A stretch of DNA of 64,000 nt, from positions 124,001-188,000 of the forward strand of contig JBFXCK010000001.1 of assembly GCA_050182275.1 (NCBI GenBank). The letters run 5' to 3'. Below, piece after piece: positions 17,717 through 26,068 of this stretch. The notes under the pieces were generated by a model that was not told the DNA's origin, did no database searches, and saw nothing but the letters and a program-made list of their open reading frames with translations. This DNA is from JBFXCK01 sp050182275 (GTDB lineage: Bacteria > Pseudomonadota > Alphaproteobacteria > SHNJ01). The translations under genes were made by a program, and so were the position numbers. Position 1 is the first letter of the stretch. Every line of letters starts with the position of its first letter.

Positions 17717-18321
17717 GCCGCTAATAATTTAAACGCCGCATTTAGCTGCGTCATGCGTTCATGGTCGCCGCATTCGCCGTCCGGATGGAACAGCTTCGCT
17801 AAATTCAAATATTTTTCCTTAATTATCTTGGCGCTGGGCATCGCATCGGGGGGAAAGCCCAGCACATACAGCGCCTCTCTGCGGTTTTTAATGCCCTTAG
17901 GCAAAGGGGTGAAAGCCAGCGCGTTGATAATGACCGGCGATAGGGGCGGGAATTTAGTTTTATTTTCTTCTTGAACAAGCCACCAGTTCAGGATTTTTTT
18001 GGCGTCTTCCGCATTCATGGGCAGAGGCAGGCGCAACTGCAAGCGGGGCTTGCGTAATAATCGCCGCCCCTTATTCTTGCCTGATTTGATGGTTACACTT
18101 TCCCGCTCTTCAATTTCTTCTTCGATTGCGGGCAAGGCGGCGATGGCTGCGGGCGTTAATATCAATAAGCCAGCCCGCACCAATTCGGCAGCATTTACTT
18201 GTTTTTTATGGCAAAAGGCATTGATACGGGAAAAGAAGTTTTCAGAACAAGATACGGTCAAGGCAGGCGCAGACCTTGTCTTGTTAATATTGATTAACTT
18301 TGATTTTTGATAAAATCCCAA
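17713..18321 (-). CDS. protein with a C-terminal J domain
   Basis: A 202-residue protein whose last 55 residues look like a DnaJ J domain: EALYVLGFPP, a helix IIKEKYLNLAKLFHPDGECG with the HPD motif at 179-181, then RMTQLNAAFKLL. HPD is the Hsp70-stimulating signature, so it should be a DnaK co-chaperone. The first 145 residues are not recognised. The segment at 105-120 (DAKKILNWWLVQEE) may be another helix, and a charged EEEIEERE patch lies near 67. The start is a TTG at 18321 preceded by a GGGGG tract; no ATG is available nearby, so a shorter start at an internal TTG or GTG is possible. The client is unknown. Confidence 0.72.
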   Translation of the reverse strand: MGFYQKSKLININKTRSAPALTVSCSENFFSRINAFCHKKQVNAAELVRAGLLILTPAAIAALPAIEEEIEERESVTIKSGKNKGRRLLRKPRLQLRLPLPMNAEDAKKILNWWLVQEENKTKFPPLSPVIINALAFTPLPKGIKNRREALYVLGFPPDAMPSAKIIKEKYLNLAKLFHPDGECGDHERMTQLNAAFKLLAA

Positions 18322-18399
18322 AGAACCCCCTTGCTGTGAGGCAATTCTAGTACTAAAAACGCCTTAGGAAAACTAAAATTTTATAAAAAGAGGTGGGAA

Positions 18400-19392
18400 A
18401 TGAGCCAAAGTCAGTTAACGCCGTTAACGGCAATTGATGAAATTAAAAATCTGCTGGATTTTTTACGCCGGCATACAGATTTTTTACTAGCTGCCGATTT
18501 TTTGGAGCGAAGGCTAACCATGAACGGTGCTATCGAGGCTTATTTCAATCGTGCCAGCCATTTGTTACGCCGTTATGTTTTTGAATTTAATGCTTCCCCT
18601 TCAATAGAAATCTTTATAGCACCAGAATTTAACATAGCGCGTTTGCGCTATCAACCAGGACTATTTGGAAAGGTAAGAAAGGAAAAACCCAAAAGCACAT
18701 TAATAAATTTAAAGCGCGCAATCCGCTATTTGCGTTTAGTGAGAGCTCTACAAAATAAACCCCGTGATTCTTTAATTATAGAGAAGCCTGATGAAATACT
18801 TTCAGAGTTGGCGCGTTATTTGCCTTCAGCGGCTTTGCTTGCTCAGGTAGAAATCCATGGCGCAAAATTGGCAAGAGAGATTCAAAATGATTTAAAGGTC
18901 AATTTTAATCCACGCGAGCGTGCCGCCATAAGGCAGTTGATGCATAAATATCCCCCCGGGTCTACCATTCCTGCTTCAGCCAGCACTAATGAATGGTCGC
19001 CTTATCGCGGAACCGAACCCAAAATACATGATAAGGTTCCTTTTTATGAGTTTTGGCACGATCCTTTCAACCGGTCTTTGCATCGTCTTATTAATGAACG
19101 TTATGGCGTGACGGGAACCGCAGTTGCTTTGCCTGAACATGCTTCTCAACCCTTTATTGAAGAAATTGCATCGGGAGACTGGAAAAAGGGAACAGAAAAG
19201 TTTTTTGATGTAGTTGCAGCCGCTCAGCAATTCTTTTCCAGCGGCGGCGTGCGTCCAGTTTATGTCCGCCCGCTGGATATGTCACAGCCTCAAGATACAG
19301 AGGCGCCCCTAGCTGCGGAAGCTTTTGGATATAATACCGAAGCTTTAATAAGAGATAAAATTCAAAGAGCTGCCAATAGAGGCCGGGCTTAG
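18400..19392 (+). CDS. hypothetical protein of 330 residues, unrecognised
   Basis: I do not recognise this protein. It starts with a good GAGGTGGG ribosome binding site 6-7 bases before the ATG, so it is very likely translated. No signal peptide or transmembrane helix is visible. The first 170 residues are helical and rich in Leu and Arg (FLRRHTDFLLAADFLERRL, LINLKRAIRYLRLVRAL). The middle (FYEFWHDPFNRSLHRLINERYG near 213-234) is aromatic-rich and might hold an active or binding site. The sequence is visibly more AT-rich than its neighbours, with codons such as AGA and TTA that are rare in the flanking operons, suggesting lateral acquisition. Its stop overlaps the gcvPB stop by four bases. 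Confidence 0.7.
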   Translation: MSQSQLTPLTAIDEIKNLLDFLRRHTDFLLAADFLERRLTMNGAIEAYFNRASHLLRRYVFEFNASPSIEIFIAPEFNIARLRYQPGLFGKVRKEKPKSTLINLKRAIRYLRLVRALQNKPRDSLIIEKPDEILSELARYLPSAALLAQVEIHGAKLAREIQNDLKVNFNPRERAAIRQLMHKYPPGSTIPASASTNEWSPYRGTEPKIHDKVPFYEFWHDPFNRSLHRLINERYGVTGTAVALPEHASQPFIEEIASGDWKKGTEKFFDVVAAAQQFFSSGGVRPVYVRPLDMSQPQDTEAPLAAEAFGYNTEALIRDKIQRAANRGRA

Positions 19393-20921
19393 GCCGGTTT
19401 CTTCCACCGCAAAACCGGCTGCCTTGCGGCCTGGGTTTCATCCAGGCGGCGGCGGGGCGTGTGATAAGGAGCGCCTTTGAAATAGGCGGGGCCGTCTTTT
19501 TTCAGGCGCTCGATTAATCCGCGCACCGAATTGATGAATTGATCGAGGGTGGCTTTGCTTTCGGTTTCGGTTGGTTCAATTAAAATAGCGCCCTGCACCA
19601 CCAGCGGGAAATACATAGTCATGGGATGATAGCCTTCATCGATTAAGGCCTTGGCTAAATCCATGGTGCTAATGCCATGGGGAGTTAGGGTTTTATCGCT
19701 GAACACCGCTTCATGCATGCAGGGGCCGGGATAGGGCGCTTCCAACACGTCTTTCAGGCTCGCCAATAAATAGTTCGCATTCAAAACCGCGTCCTCCGCC
19801 ACTTGGCGCAGGCCATCGCTGCCGTGGCTTAGGCAATAGGCCATGGCGCGCACAAACATGCCCATCTGGCCGTGAAAGGCCTTAATGCGGCCAAAGGCGT
19901 TTTGCGCCGGGCCTTCCTTAACTTCAAGCGCGTTAAAATTATTTCCTTCATGAATAACCCAAGGCAAGGGCGCATAAGGCGCAAGCGCCTTGGAAAACAC
20001 CACAGGCCCTGAACCCGGCCCGCCGCCGCCATGGGGGGTTGAGCAGGTTTTGTGCAAATTGATATGCATGCAATCAATGCCCAAATCGCCCGGCTTCACG
20101 CGGCCGATCAGGGCGTTATAATTGGCGCCGTCGCAATAAAAATAACCGCCGGCATCGTGAATTAATTTGGCGATTTCAATAATATCGCGCTCGAACAAAC
20201 CGCAGGTGTTGGGATTGGTCAGCATGATGGCGGCGACATCGGGCCCCAGCTTTGCCTTGAACGCCATCATATCAACCCGGCCATCATTGGTTTGGGGAAA
20301 GGAATCAACCGTAAAGCCGCAAGCGGCTGCGGTTGCGGGATTGGTGCCGTGCGCGGCCTCGGGCACCAAAACGCGGTTGCGCTTTTCGCCTTTGGCTTCT
20401 AAGGCAGCTCTGATCGCCATCATGCCGCAAGCCTCGCCATGCGCGCCGGCGGCAGGGCTCATGGCGACCGCCGGCATGCCGGTTAAAGTTTTCAACCAAT
20501 GCGCCAGCATATCGATCAATTCAAAGGCGCCCTGCACCGTGCTTTGCGGCTGCAGCGGATGGATATCGCCAAATCCCGGCAGGCGCGCCATTTTTTCATT
20601 CAGGCGCGGATTATGTTTCATGCTGCAGGAACCAAGCGGGAAAAACCCGGTATCAATGCCATAATTTTTTTGGCTAAGCCGCGTATAATGGCGCACCACT
20701 TCGGGTTCGCTCAAGCTGGGCAGGCCAATCTTGGCCCGCGGGCTTAATTTGCCGATTTTTTTGGTTGCAGTGGCGGGCTTTGGCAAATCAACGCCAATAC
20801 GGCCCGGATCATCCAATTCAAAAATCAATTTCTCTTCGATCATCAGGCCGCGATTGCCCGAAATGGTGCTGGCGGCGGATTCGATGGCTTCAGGCTTGGT
20901 GGCGCGGTTTTCTTTAAACAT
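19389..20921 (-). CDS. gcvPB: glycine dehydrogenase (decarboxylating) subunit 2
   Basis: The PLP-binding half of a two-subunit P-protein of the glycine cleavage system. It decarboxylates glycine and passes the aminomethyl group to the lipoyl arm of GcvH. The 510 residues hold the PLP lysine in the conserved INLHKTCSTPHGGGGPG motif near residue 290. YFPLVVQGAILIEPTETES near the C-terminus is also a family mark. It follows gcvPA with a one-base TAATG overlap, so the two chains are translationally coupled. Confidence 0.96.
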   Translation of the reverse strand: MFKENRATKPEAIESAASTISGNRGLMIEEKLIFELDDPGRIGVDLPKPATATKKIGKLSPRAKIGLPSLSEPEVVRHYTRLSQKNYGIDTGFFPLGSCSMKHNPRLNEKMARLPGFGDIHPLQPQSTVQGAFELIDMLAHWLKTLTGMPAVAMSPAAGAHGEACGMMAIRAALEAKGEKRNRVLVPEAAHGTNPATAAACGFTVDSFPQTNDGRVDMMAFKAKLGPDVAAIMLTNPNTCGLFERDIIEIAKLIHDAGGYFYCDGANYNALIGRVKPGDLGIDCMHINLHKTCSTPHGGGGPGSGPVVFSKALAPYAPLPWVIHEGNNFNALEVKEGPAQNAFGRIKAFHGQMGMFVRAMAYCLSHGSDGLRQVAEDAVLNANYLLASLKDVLEAPYPGPCMHEAVFSDKTLTPHGISTMDLAKALIDEGYHPMTMYFPLVVQGAILIEPTETESKATLDQFINSVRGLIERLKKDGPAYFKGAPYHTPRRRLDETQAARQPVLRWKKPA

Positions 20922-22258
20922 TAAAGCGCCCCCAAAGCTTTGGCCAAAGCATCCATATCGGCCTCGGACGTGGTTTCGGTTGCGGCGATCAGCAATAAAT
21001 TATCCAATTTTTGCTTAGGCAGCAGGCGGGATACCGGCACTCCCCCTAAGATTTTTTTCTTGGCCAGCTCCTCGACAATTTGCGCTGCCGGTTTGTTTAA
21101 TTCGACCGTAAATTCATTGAAAAAAGTTTCATTCAAAACTTTAACGCCTTTAACAGCGCTTAATTTTTCCGCCAGCTGCACCGCCTTCGAATGATTTAGG
21201 GCTGCCAATTGTTTTAAGCCTTCCTCACCCAGCAAGCTGGCATGAATGGTGAAGGCCAAAGCGCACAGGCCGGAATTGGTGCAAATATTGCTGGTGGCTT
21301 TTTCGCGGCGGATATGTTGTTCGCGCGTGGAAAGGGTTAAAACATAACCGCGCTTGCCTTCGGCATCCACCGTTTGCCCGCAAAGACGGCCCGGCATTTG
21401 GCGCACATCTTTTTCACGGGCGGCGAATAAGCCCACATAGGGGCCGCCGAAATTAAGGCCATTACCAATGCTTTGGCCTTCGGCGGCGACAATATCAGCA
21501 CCCATTTCACCGGGCGGGGGAAGGAGTCCCAGTGAAATAATCTCCGTCACCACCACAATCAATTTCGCGCCTACCTCATGGCAGGATTTGGCAAGGGCTG
21601 TGTAATCCGTCACATTGCCAAAGAAATCGGGATATTGAACAACCACGCATGAAACATGTTCATCGACAATTGTTTCCAAACCTTCAGCGCCTTGGGGAGA
21701 GGCAGGCAGGGTTTTAACCGTAAAGCCCTGAAACAGGGCATGGGTCTCCACCACTTCGCGGTAATGCGGATGAAGCCGGCCGGAAAGTAGCGCGCATTTA
21801 CGGCCCGTAATGCGGTTGGCCATCATTACCGCCTCAGCCGTTGCGGTTGAGCCGTCGTAAAGCGAAGCGTTAGCCACTTCCATGCCGGTGATCAGCGCCA
21901 CTTGGGTTTGGAATTCAAATAAATATTGCAAGGTGCCTTGCGCGATTTCCGGCTGATAGGGTGTGTAGGAAGTTAAAAATTCCCCGCGCTGAATTAAATG
22001 ATCGACGCTGGCCGGCACATGGTGGCGATAGGCGCCAGCGCCGCAGAAAAAGGGCACGGAACCGGCGGCAATGTTTTTATCAGCCAGCCCGCGCAAAATT
22101 CTTTCAACTTCTAATTCGCCTTGATATGCTGGCAAATTAACATTTTTTGAAAGTACGGCCGCCTTTGGCACATCTTTAAATAATTCATCAACGTGGCTCA
22201 CGCCGATTTTTTGCAGCATGGTTTTGCGGTCATTGACGGTTAGCGGCAGGTAGCGCAT
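20921..22258 (-). CDS. gcvPA: glycine dehydrogenase (decarboxylating) subunit 1
   Basis: The 445-residue N-terminal half of the split P-protein, with a PLP-dependent transferase fold but without the catalytic lysine. It begins with RYLPLTVNDRKTMLQKIGV and holds MEVANASLYDGSTATAEA near residue 126, both typical of GcvPA. It forms an alpha2beta2 enzyme with GcvPB. It starts two bases after the gcvH stop, in the order gcvH-gcvPA-gcvPB. Confidence 0.96.
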   Translation of the reverse strand: MRYLPLTVNDRKTMLQKIGVSHVDELFKDVPKAAVLSKNVNLPAYQGELEVERILRGLADKNIAAGSVPFFCGAGAYRHHVPASVDHLIQRGEFLTSYTPYQPEIAQGTLQYLFEFQTQVALITGMEVANASLYDGSTATAEAVMMANRITGRKCALLSGRLHPHYREVVETHALFQGFTVKTLPASPQGAEGLETIVDEHVSCVVVQYPDFFGNVTDYTALAKSCHEVGAKLIVVVTEIISLGLLPPPGEMGADIVAAEGQSIGNGLNFGGPYVGLFAAREKDVRQMPGRLCGQTVDAEGKRGYVLTLSTREQHIRREKATSNICTNSGLCALAFTIHASLLGEEGLKQLAALNHSKAVQLAEKLSAVKGVKVLNETFFNEFTVELNKPAAQIVEELAKKKILGGVPVSRLLPKQKLDNLLLIAATETTSEADMDALAKALGAL

Positions 22259-22260
22259 GG

Positions 22261-22638
22261 TTAGCCGCTCATACCTTTGACATAGGCCAAATATTCAGCC
22301 TCGCTCATTAAATTATTAAGCTCGGCATTATCATTGGCGCGCAGTTTGAAAAACCACCCAGCGCCCGTAGGATCGCGGTTAATTTGCCCGGGGTCTTGCG
22401 ATAAGGAGTTATTAATTTCAATCACCTCGCCGCTAATGGGGGCGTACACTTCACTGGCGGCCTTGACCGATTCCACCACAGCCGCTTCGCCGAATTGTTT
22501 TAATTTTTTTCCCATGGCGGGCAAATCGGTGAACACCACATCGCCCAATTGCTTTTGCGCGTAATCGGAAATACCAACAATCGCGGTTTCGCCGTCTAAC
22601 TTAACCCATTCATGCTGTTTGGTGAATTTGAGAGCCAT
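22261..22638 (-). CDS. gcvH: glycine cleavage system H protein
   Basis: The lipoylated carrier of the glycine cleavage system, 125 residues and of normal length. The lipoylation lysine is Lys59 in VVESVKAASEVYAPISGEV. The hammerhead fold motifs KQHEWVKLDGE and VGISDYAQKQLGD are present. AAGGAG precedes the ATG by about 7 bases. A 79-base gap separates it from the PcfJ-like gene upstream; no clear promoter was recognised there. Confidence 0.98.
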   Translation of the reverse strand: MALKFTKQHEWVKLDGETAIVGISDYAQKQLGDVVFTDLPAMGKKLKQFGEAAVVESVKAASEVYAPISGEVIEINNSLSQDPGQINRDPTGAGWFFKLRANDNAELNNLMSEAEYLAYVKGMSG

Positions 22639-22717
22639 TTTTTTCTCCTTGAAAATGGGATTTTAGCCCAAAGATTCAAGGAAGGAAAATAAATAGTGGA
22701 TTTAAGAGCTGAAGCTT

Positions 22718-24142
22718 TTAGCGCCCGTTCGTATTCTGAGGGGGCTGAATTACAGGGTTTCTTCGGGCTTCTATATCCTCCCTAAATCCGGCCTTGGCGA
22801 TAAATTGATCGGCCGTGGAACAGCGTTGCCACCGTGCTGGCAGCAAACGCCGCCATTCTTGCCAGGCCCGTTCCCGTTTGCCGGGATTATAGCAATCATA
22901 TTCAAGATTACTATAAGGCATGGGCGGTCTTACAGTTACTTGGCCATTAATCTCTATCCGGCCCTGATTAATTTCTTCTAAATACCATTCAGCCGCCAAT
23001 TTTGCGTTAGGGAGAGGAATACCATCACCATATCCCCGAATTTGCACTTGAGAGATTTGTATGCGTCCATCCTTGTCAGTTGCACGATACTCAATCGTAG
23101 CAATCGAATCACCATCAGCATTTCGAATAGAAATAATATGCCGGTCTTCCATACAAAGCCGGGCATAGCCGCCTACACAATGTTTTAAACGTTGGCCTTC
23201 CTCGCGTAACATGGAAGGGGTGGTAAGAGGATATAATACTAGGCCCGTTCCAGGATGAATGGTTTTTTCCGATAAGGGTGGCCATTCTGCCGCTTGAAAA
23301 TCAGAAATTTTTGCCAGCATGGCGTCAGAGCGTGCGTGCCAATCACGGCTTGTGGCAAGTATTTCAACAATATTCCGGCCTTCAAAAGGGATCGAAGTCC
23401 AATTGCTGTTGCGCATGATGCCAGAAGGAAAACATTGTCCTACATTTAAAGCACCGTAAAAAGGGGCGACAACCTGTCGGGAAAAACTTCCGCATACATC
23501 GCCAGCACTTTGTAGCGCGTTACTATGATTTTGTTTATCTTGGGGTAATTGCTCCCTTGCTTCTTGCCAATTTTCAATCCCTGTTATTAACGAGGTAGTT
23601 AAAGGAACACTTCTTTCGGATTTTGAAGATTCAATTGCAGTGCCCACCATATCAATAAAAGCAGCGCATTCTTGAACAGTAGCAGAGGAAAATCCTGGCA
23701 CTTGGTTTGGATTAAGCCGTCCAATCAATCCCCAAAATTCTAGAGATTGAACAACAGAATGCGGCTTATACCACTGCATATTTAGGGCAATTCTTTCAGG
23801 AACATAGCGTCCTATTTTAGCAATAGTCGATAATCCATGGGGGCTTAATTGGTGTTTGGCTGAGGTAAGAGTACGGGCAATTTCTTTTCCTATATCGTCT
23901 TTTGTATCAATCGGATCCCGAAGGCCTTTAAAATTTCCATAAATCACTTCCAAGCAAAGCAACGGAAATTCTTCAGCAAAGGCAACTCGACGATCTAGCC
24001 TCTTTTTTAATTCTCTGCCAAAAAATGCGCCTGATAAAAAACCAGGGCCTAAAACATCTTTTAGTGCCTTACGACGGTTCGATAATAATTGTTTTTTGCT
24101 AACCGGAGATAAATTGGTTGCTTGCACGATCTTCACCCTCAA
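22718..24142 (-). CDS. PcfJ-like domain protein inserted in the gcv cluster
   Basis: A protein of about 472-474 residues. The recognisable part lies near residues 310-350: EEGQRLKHCVGGYARLC followed by a strand pattern HIISIRNADGDSIATIEYR. This matches the PcfJ-like family, whose molecular function is unknown. Members were first named on conjugative plasmids but are also found on chromosomes. The C-terminal 100 residues are Trp/Arg/Pro-rich. The TTG at 24142 lies directly against AAGGA, too close to use well. GTG at 24136 has the same AAGGA six bases upstream and is the likelier start. Codon use is more AT-rich than in gcvT and gcvH on either side, a sign of transfer. It has its own promoter-like sequence. 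Confidence 0.7.
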   Translation of the reverse strand: MRVKIVQATNLSPVSKKQLLSNRRKALKDVLGPGFLSGAFFGRELKKRLDRRVAFAEEFPLLCLEVIYGNFKGLRDPIDTKDDIGKEIARTLTSAKHQLSPHGLSTIAKIGRYVPERIALNMQWYKPHSVVQSLEFWGLIGRLNPNQVPGFSSATVQECAAFIDMVGTAIESSKSERSVPLTTSLITGIENWQEAREQLPQDKQNHSNALQSAGDVCGSFSRQVVAPFYGALNVGQCFPSGIMRNSNWTSIPFEGRNIVEILATSRDWHARSDAMLAKISDFQAAEWPPLSEKTIHPGTGLVLYPLTTPSMLREEGQRLKHCVGGYARLCMEDRHIISIRNADGDSIATIEYRATDKDGRIQISQVQIRGYGDGIPLPNAKLAAEWYLEEINQGRIEINGQVTVRPPMPYSNLEYDCYNPGKRERAWQEWRRLLPARWQRCSTADQFIAKAGFREDIEARRNPVIQPPQNTNGR

Positions 24143-24160
24143 TCCTTGTAATTTTTTTGT

Positions 24161-24188
24161 ATATTAAAAGGATAGGGCCTTAAGTCAA
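24161..24188 (-). promoter_or_regulatory. candidate promoter of the PcfJ-like gene
   Basis: On the minus strand TTGACT (24188-24183, five of six) and TAATAT (24166-24161, four of six) are 16 bases apart, in the AT-rich gap between gcvT and the PcfJ-like gene. The gene could therefore be expressed independently of gcvT. Confidence 0.45.
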
Positions 24189-24208
24189 CCGCTTATATAT
24201 TAACTTTT

Positions 24209-25312
24209 TTAGGCAGCCCGGTAATAACGGTGCGGCGTGAAGGGTAAATCGACTACCCGGGCGGGCAGGGATTGGCCGCGGACTTTTAAGAATAATAATG
24301 TTCCTACCACAGCCAAATCGCGTTGCACATAGCCCATGGATATGGCGGCATTAACCGTAGGTCCAAAGGAGCCGCTGGTGACATAGCCCACCACCTCCTC
24401 ATTGCCATCGACAATTTCTGTGCCTTCCCGGGCCATAGCTCTGCCATCTAATTTCAGGCCCACACGCAACATAGGGGCACCTTGGGCTAATTCCGCCAAG
24501 ATTTTGTCAGCGCCCAAAAACCCGCCTTCCAATTTGCGGCGTTTATTGATGACCCAGGCCAAATTTGCCGCAACCGGCGAGGTTGATTCTTTAATATCGT
24601 GGCCATAGAGGCAAAGGCCTGCTTCCAGGCGCAATGTATCGCGTGCGCCAAGGCCGATGGGTGCAACACCTGGCTGGTTTAATAATAACCGGGCGATTTT
24701 TTCGGCAGCTTCATTGGGAATTGATAATTCAAATCCATCTTCCCCCGTATAGCCGGAGCGCGATAGCCAAATTTCAACACCTTCTAATTTCGCTTTGGCG
24801 GTATACATAAATTTAAGCGCGGATATTCCGGGAATTAATTTTTCTAAAATCTTCGCAGCTTCGGGTCCCTGCAGGGCGATGAGGCTGCGGTTTGGCAATT
24901 CTTCGATCTTAATTGAGGAGGGAAGGTGCGCGCGTAAATGTTTAGCATCTTGTTCCTTGCAGGCGGCATTTACGACTAAAAATAAATGATCGCCTTGATT
25001 GGCCACCATTAAATCATCCAAAATTCCGCCGGCCTCTAGCGTAAAAAGTGTATAGCGCTGTTGATTCGGCTTTAAGATTTGAATATCACCTGGCACCAAT
25101 TTTTCCAATTCCGCCGCTACATTCCCGCCCCGCAAAATAATTTGGCCCATATGCGATACATCGAATAAGCCCGCATGCTGGCGCACCTGATTATGCTCGG
25201 CGATAATTCCCATCGGATAGGAAACCGGCATTTCATAACCGGCGAAAGGCACCATCTTGGCGCCCTTCTCCAGATGTAAATTATAAAGCGCGGTTTTCTT
25301 CAAATCGCTCAT
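24209..25312 (-). CDS. gcvT: glycine cleavage system T protein (aminomethyltransferase)
   Basis: Transfers the methylene group from aminomethyl-GcvH to tetrahydrofolate, releasing ammonia. The 367 residues are of family length. The catalytic Asp region DVSHMGQI lies near residue 50, and folate-site motifs include SRSGYTGEDGFEL near 175 and LGARDTLRLEAGLCLYGHDI near 215. It starts three bases after a lipoprotein gene, with which it is probably co-transcribed. It is separated from gcvH by the PcfJ-like gene, whereas gcvT-gcvH-gcvP is the usual contiguous order. No glycine riboswitch is visible upstream. Confidence 0.97.
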   Translation of the reverse strand: MSDLKKTALYNLHLEKGAKMVPFAGYEMPVSYPMGIIAEHNQVRQHAGLFDVSHMGQIILRGGNVAAELEKLVPGDIQILKPNQQRYTLFTLEAGGILDDLMVANQGDHLFLVVNAACKEQDAKHLRAHLPSSIKIEELPNRSLIALQGPEAAKILEKLIPGISALKFMYTAKAKLEGVEIWLSRSGYTGEDGFELSIPNEAAEKIARLLLNQPGVAPIGLGARDTLRLEAGLCLYGHDIKESTSPVAANLAWVINKRRKLEGGFLGADKILAELAQGAPMLRVGLKLDGRAMAREGTEIVDGNEEVVGYVTSGSFGPTVNAAISMGYVQRDLAVVGTLLFLKVRGQSLPARVVDLPFTPHRYYRAA

Positions 25313-25315
25313 GGC

Positions 25316-26011
25316 CTAAGGGATAAGCTTTGGTTTTTCAAGCGGCGCTACGGATGCGGGCGCTGGCTTGGGCGCAGGTGCTGGTTTTTTAACCGGCTTT
25401 TTCAAAACCTTCTTTTTTGGTTTGGGTAATTCGGGTTTTGCTTCCGGCGGCTTTTCTTCTGGCGCGGGTTCGGCTGCAGGCGCCGGCTGTTCAATAACGG
25501 GCGGCGGAACAGGTTCGGGCGCAGGCGGCAAGGGCTGGAAGCCAACTAAAATTTGCTGACCTTCGGTGCTTTGACCAAGCGGAATAGGAAGACGGATAGT
25601 GACTTCATCTTTAATCAAGCCGGCAGTGGCCGCGCCATTTTTAGTATGAACATCGAAAATTTGCTTATTGGTGATATTTTTTTCATTAATAGTGGCGATA
25701 AAATAGGAAAAAGACTGATCAACCGAAGAATCGCTGCCGGAGAGGGGGGTGAAAATGATATTGACCTTCAATTCAATATCAATGCCTTTGGGATCAAGCG
25801 CGCAATTGCCCTCTAATAATTTGATTTGGGCTTTCCAGCCGTTTTGCTCCTGCTCATTTAGGTTTTTAACTATTAAAGCGCTGGGGCATCCCCGGGCGTC
25901 AACCGGTTTTTCTTCCTTCTTGTCCGAAAAATAGCTGCAATTGGCAAGGGCGAAAAGGCTTAAAACCACTATCAAAAACCGGCATGTCGTCATAAAATCA
26001 ACCATGGGCAA
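25316..26011 (-). CDS. putative lipoprotein with Pro/Ala/Lys-rich tail
   Basis: About 225-231 residues, family not recognised. A signal peptide (CRFLIVVLSLFALANCSYFSD) suggests an outer-membrane or periplasmic lipoprotein with the lipid Cys after LAN, although Asn at the -1 position is unusual. The middle is a beta-rich domain of about 120 residues. The C-terminal 75 residues are low-complexity PAPEPKK-type sequence, which often spans the cell wall or binds polyanions. The start is unsure: TTG 26011, ATG 26005 and ATG 25993 are all in frame with no clear ribosome binding site; 25993 gives the most normal signal peptide. It lies three bases upstream of gcvT. Confidence 0.7.
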   Translation of the reverse strand: MPMVDFMTTCRFLIVVLSLFALANCSYFSDKKEEKPVDARGCPSALIVKNLNEQEQNGWKAQIKLLEGNCALDPKGIDIELKVNIIFTPLSGSDSSVDQSFSYFIATINEKNITNKQIFDVHTKNGAATAGLIKDEVTIRLPIPLGQSTEGQQILVGFQPLPPAPEPVPPPVIEQPAPAAEPAPEEKPPEAKPELPKPKKKVLKKPVKKPAPAPKPAPASVAPLEKPKLIP

Positions 26012-26068
26012 AAGGGGAAAAATCCGCTAGAAGAGCAATAGCCAAGTACCATAGCAACAACGGCAGAT

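Noticed and set aside
18382..18387. TATAAA as a -10 box for the orphan gene
   Set aside because: It lies only 12 bases before the ATG, on top of the ribosome binding site, and no -35 is found at the right distance.
20167..20664. 165-residue plus-strand reading frame inside gcvPB
   Set aside because: Antisense to the PLP domain of gcvPB, no start signal, no family resemblance.
24143..24208. possible glycine riboswitch in the gcv cluster
   Set aside because: The gap is only 66 bases, AT-rich, and lacks the paired aptamer core; the gap before gcvT is three bases, also too short.
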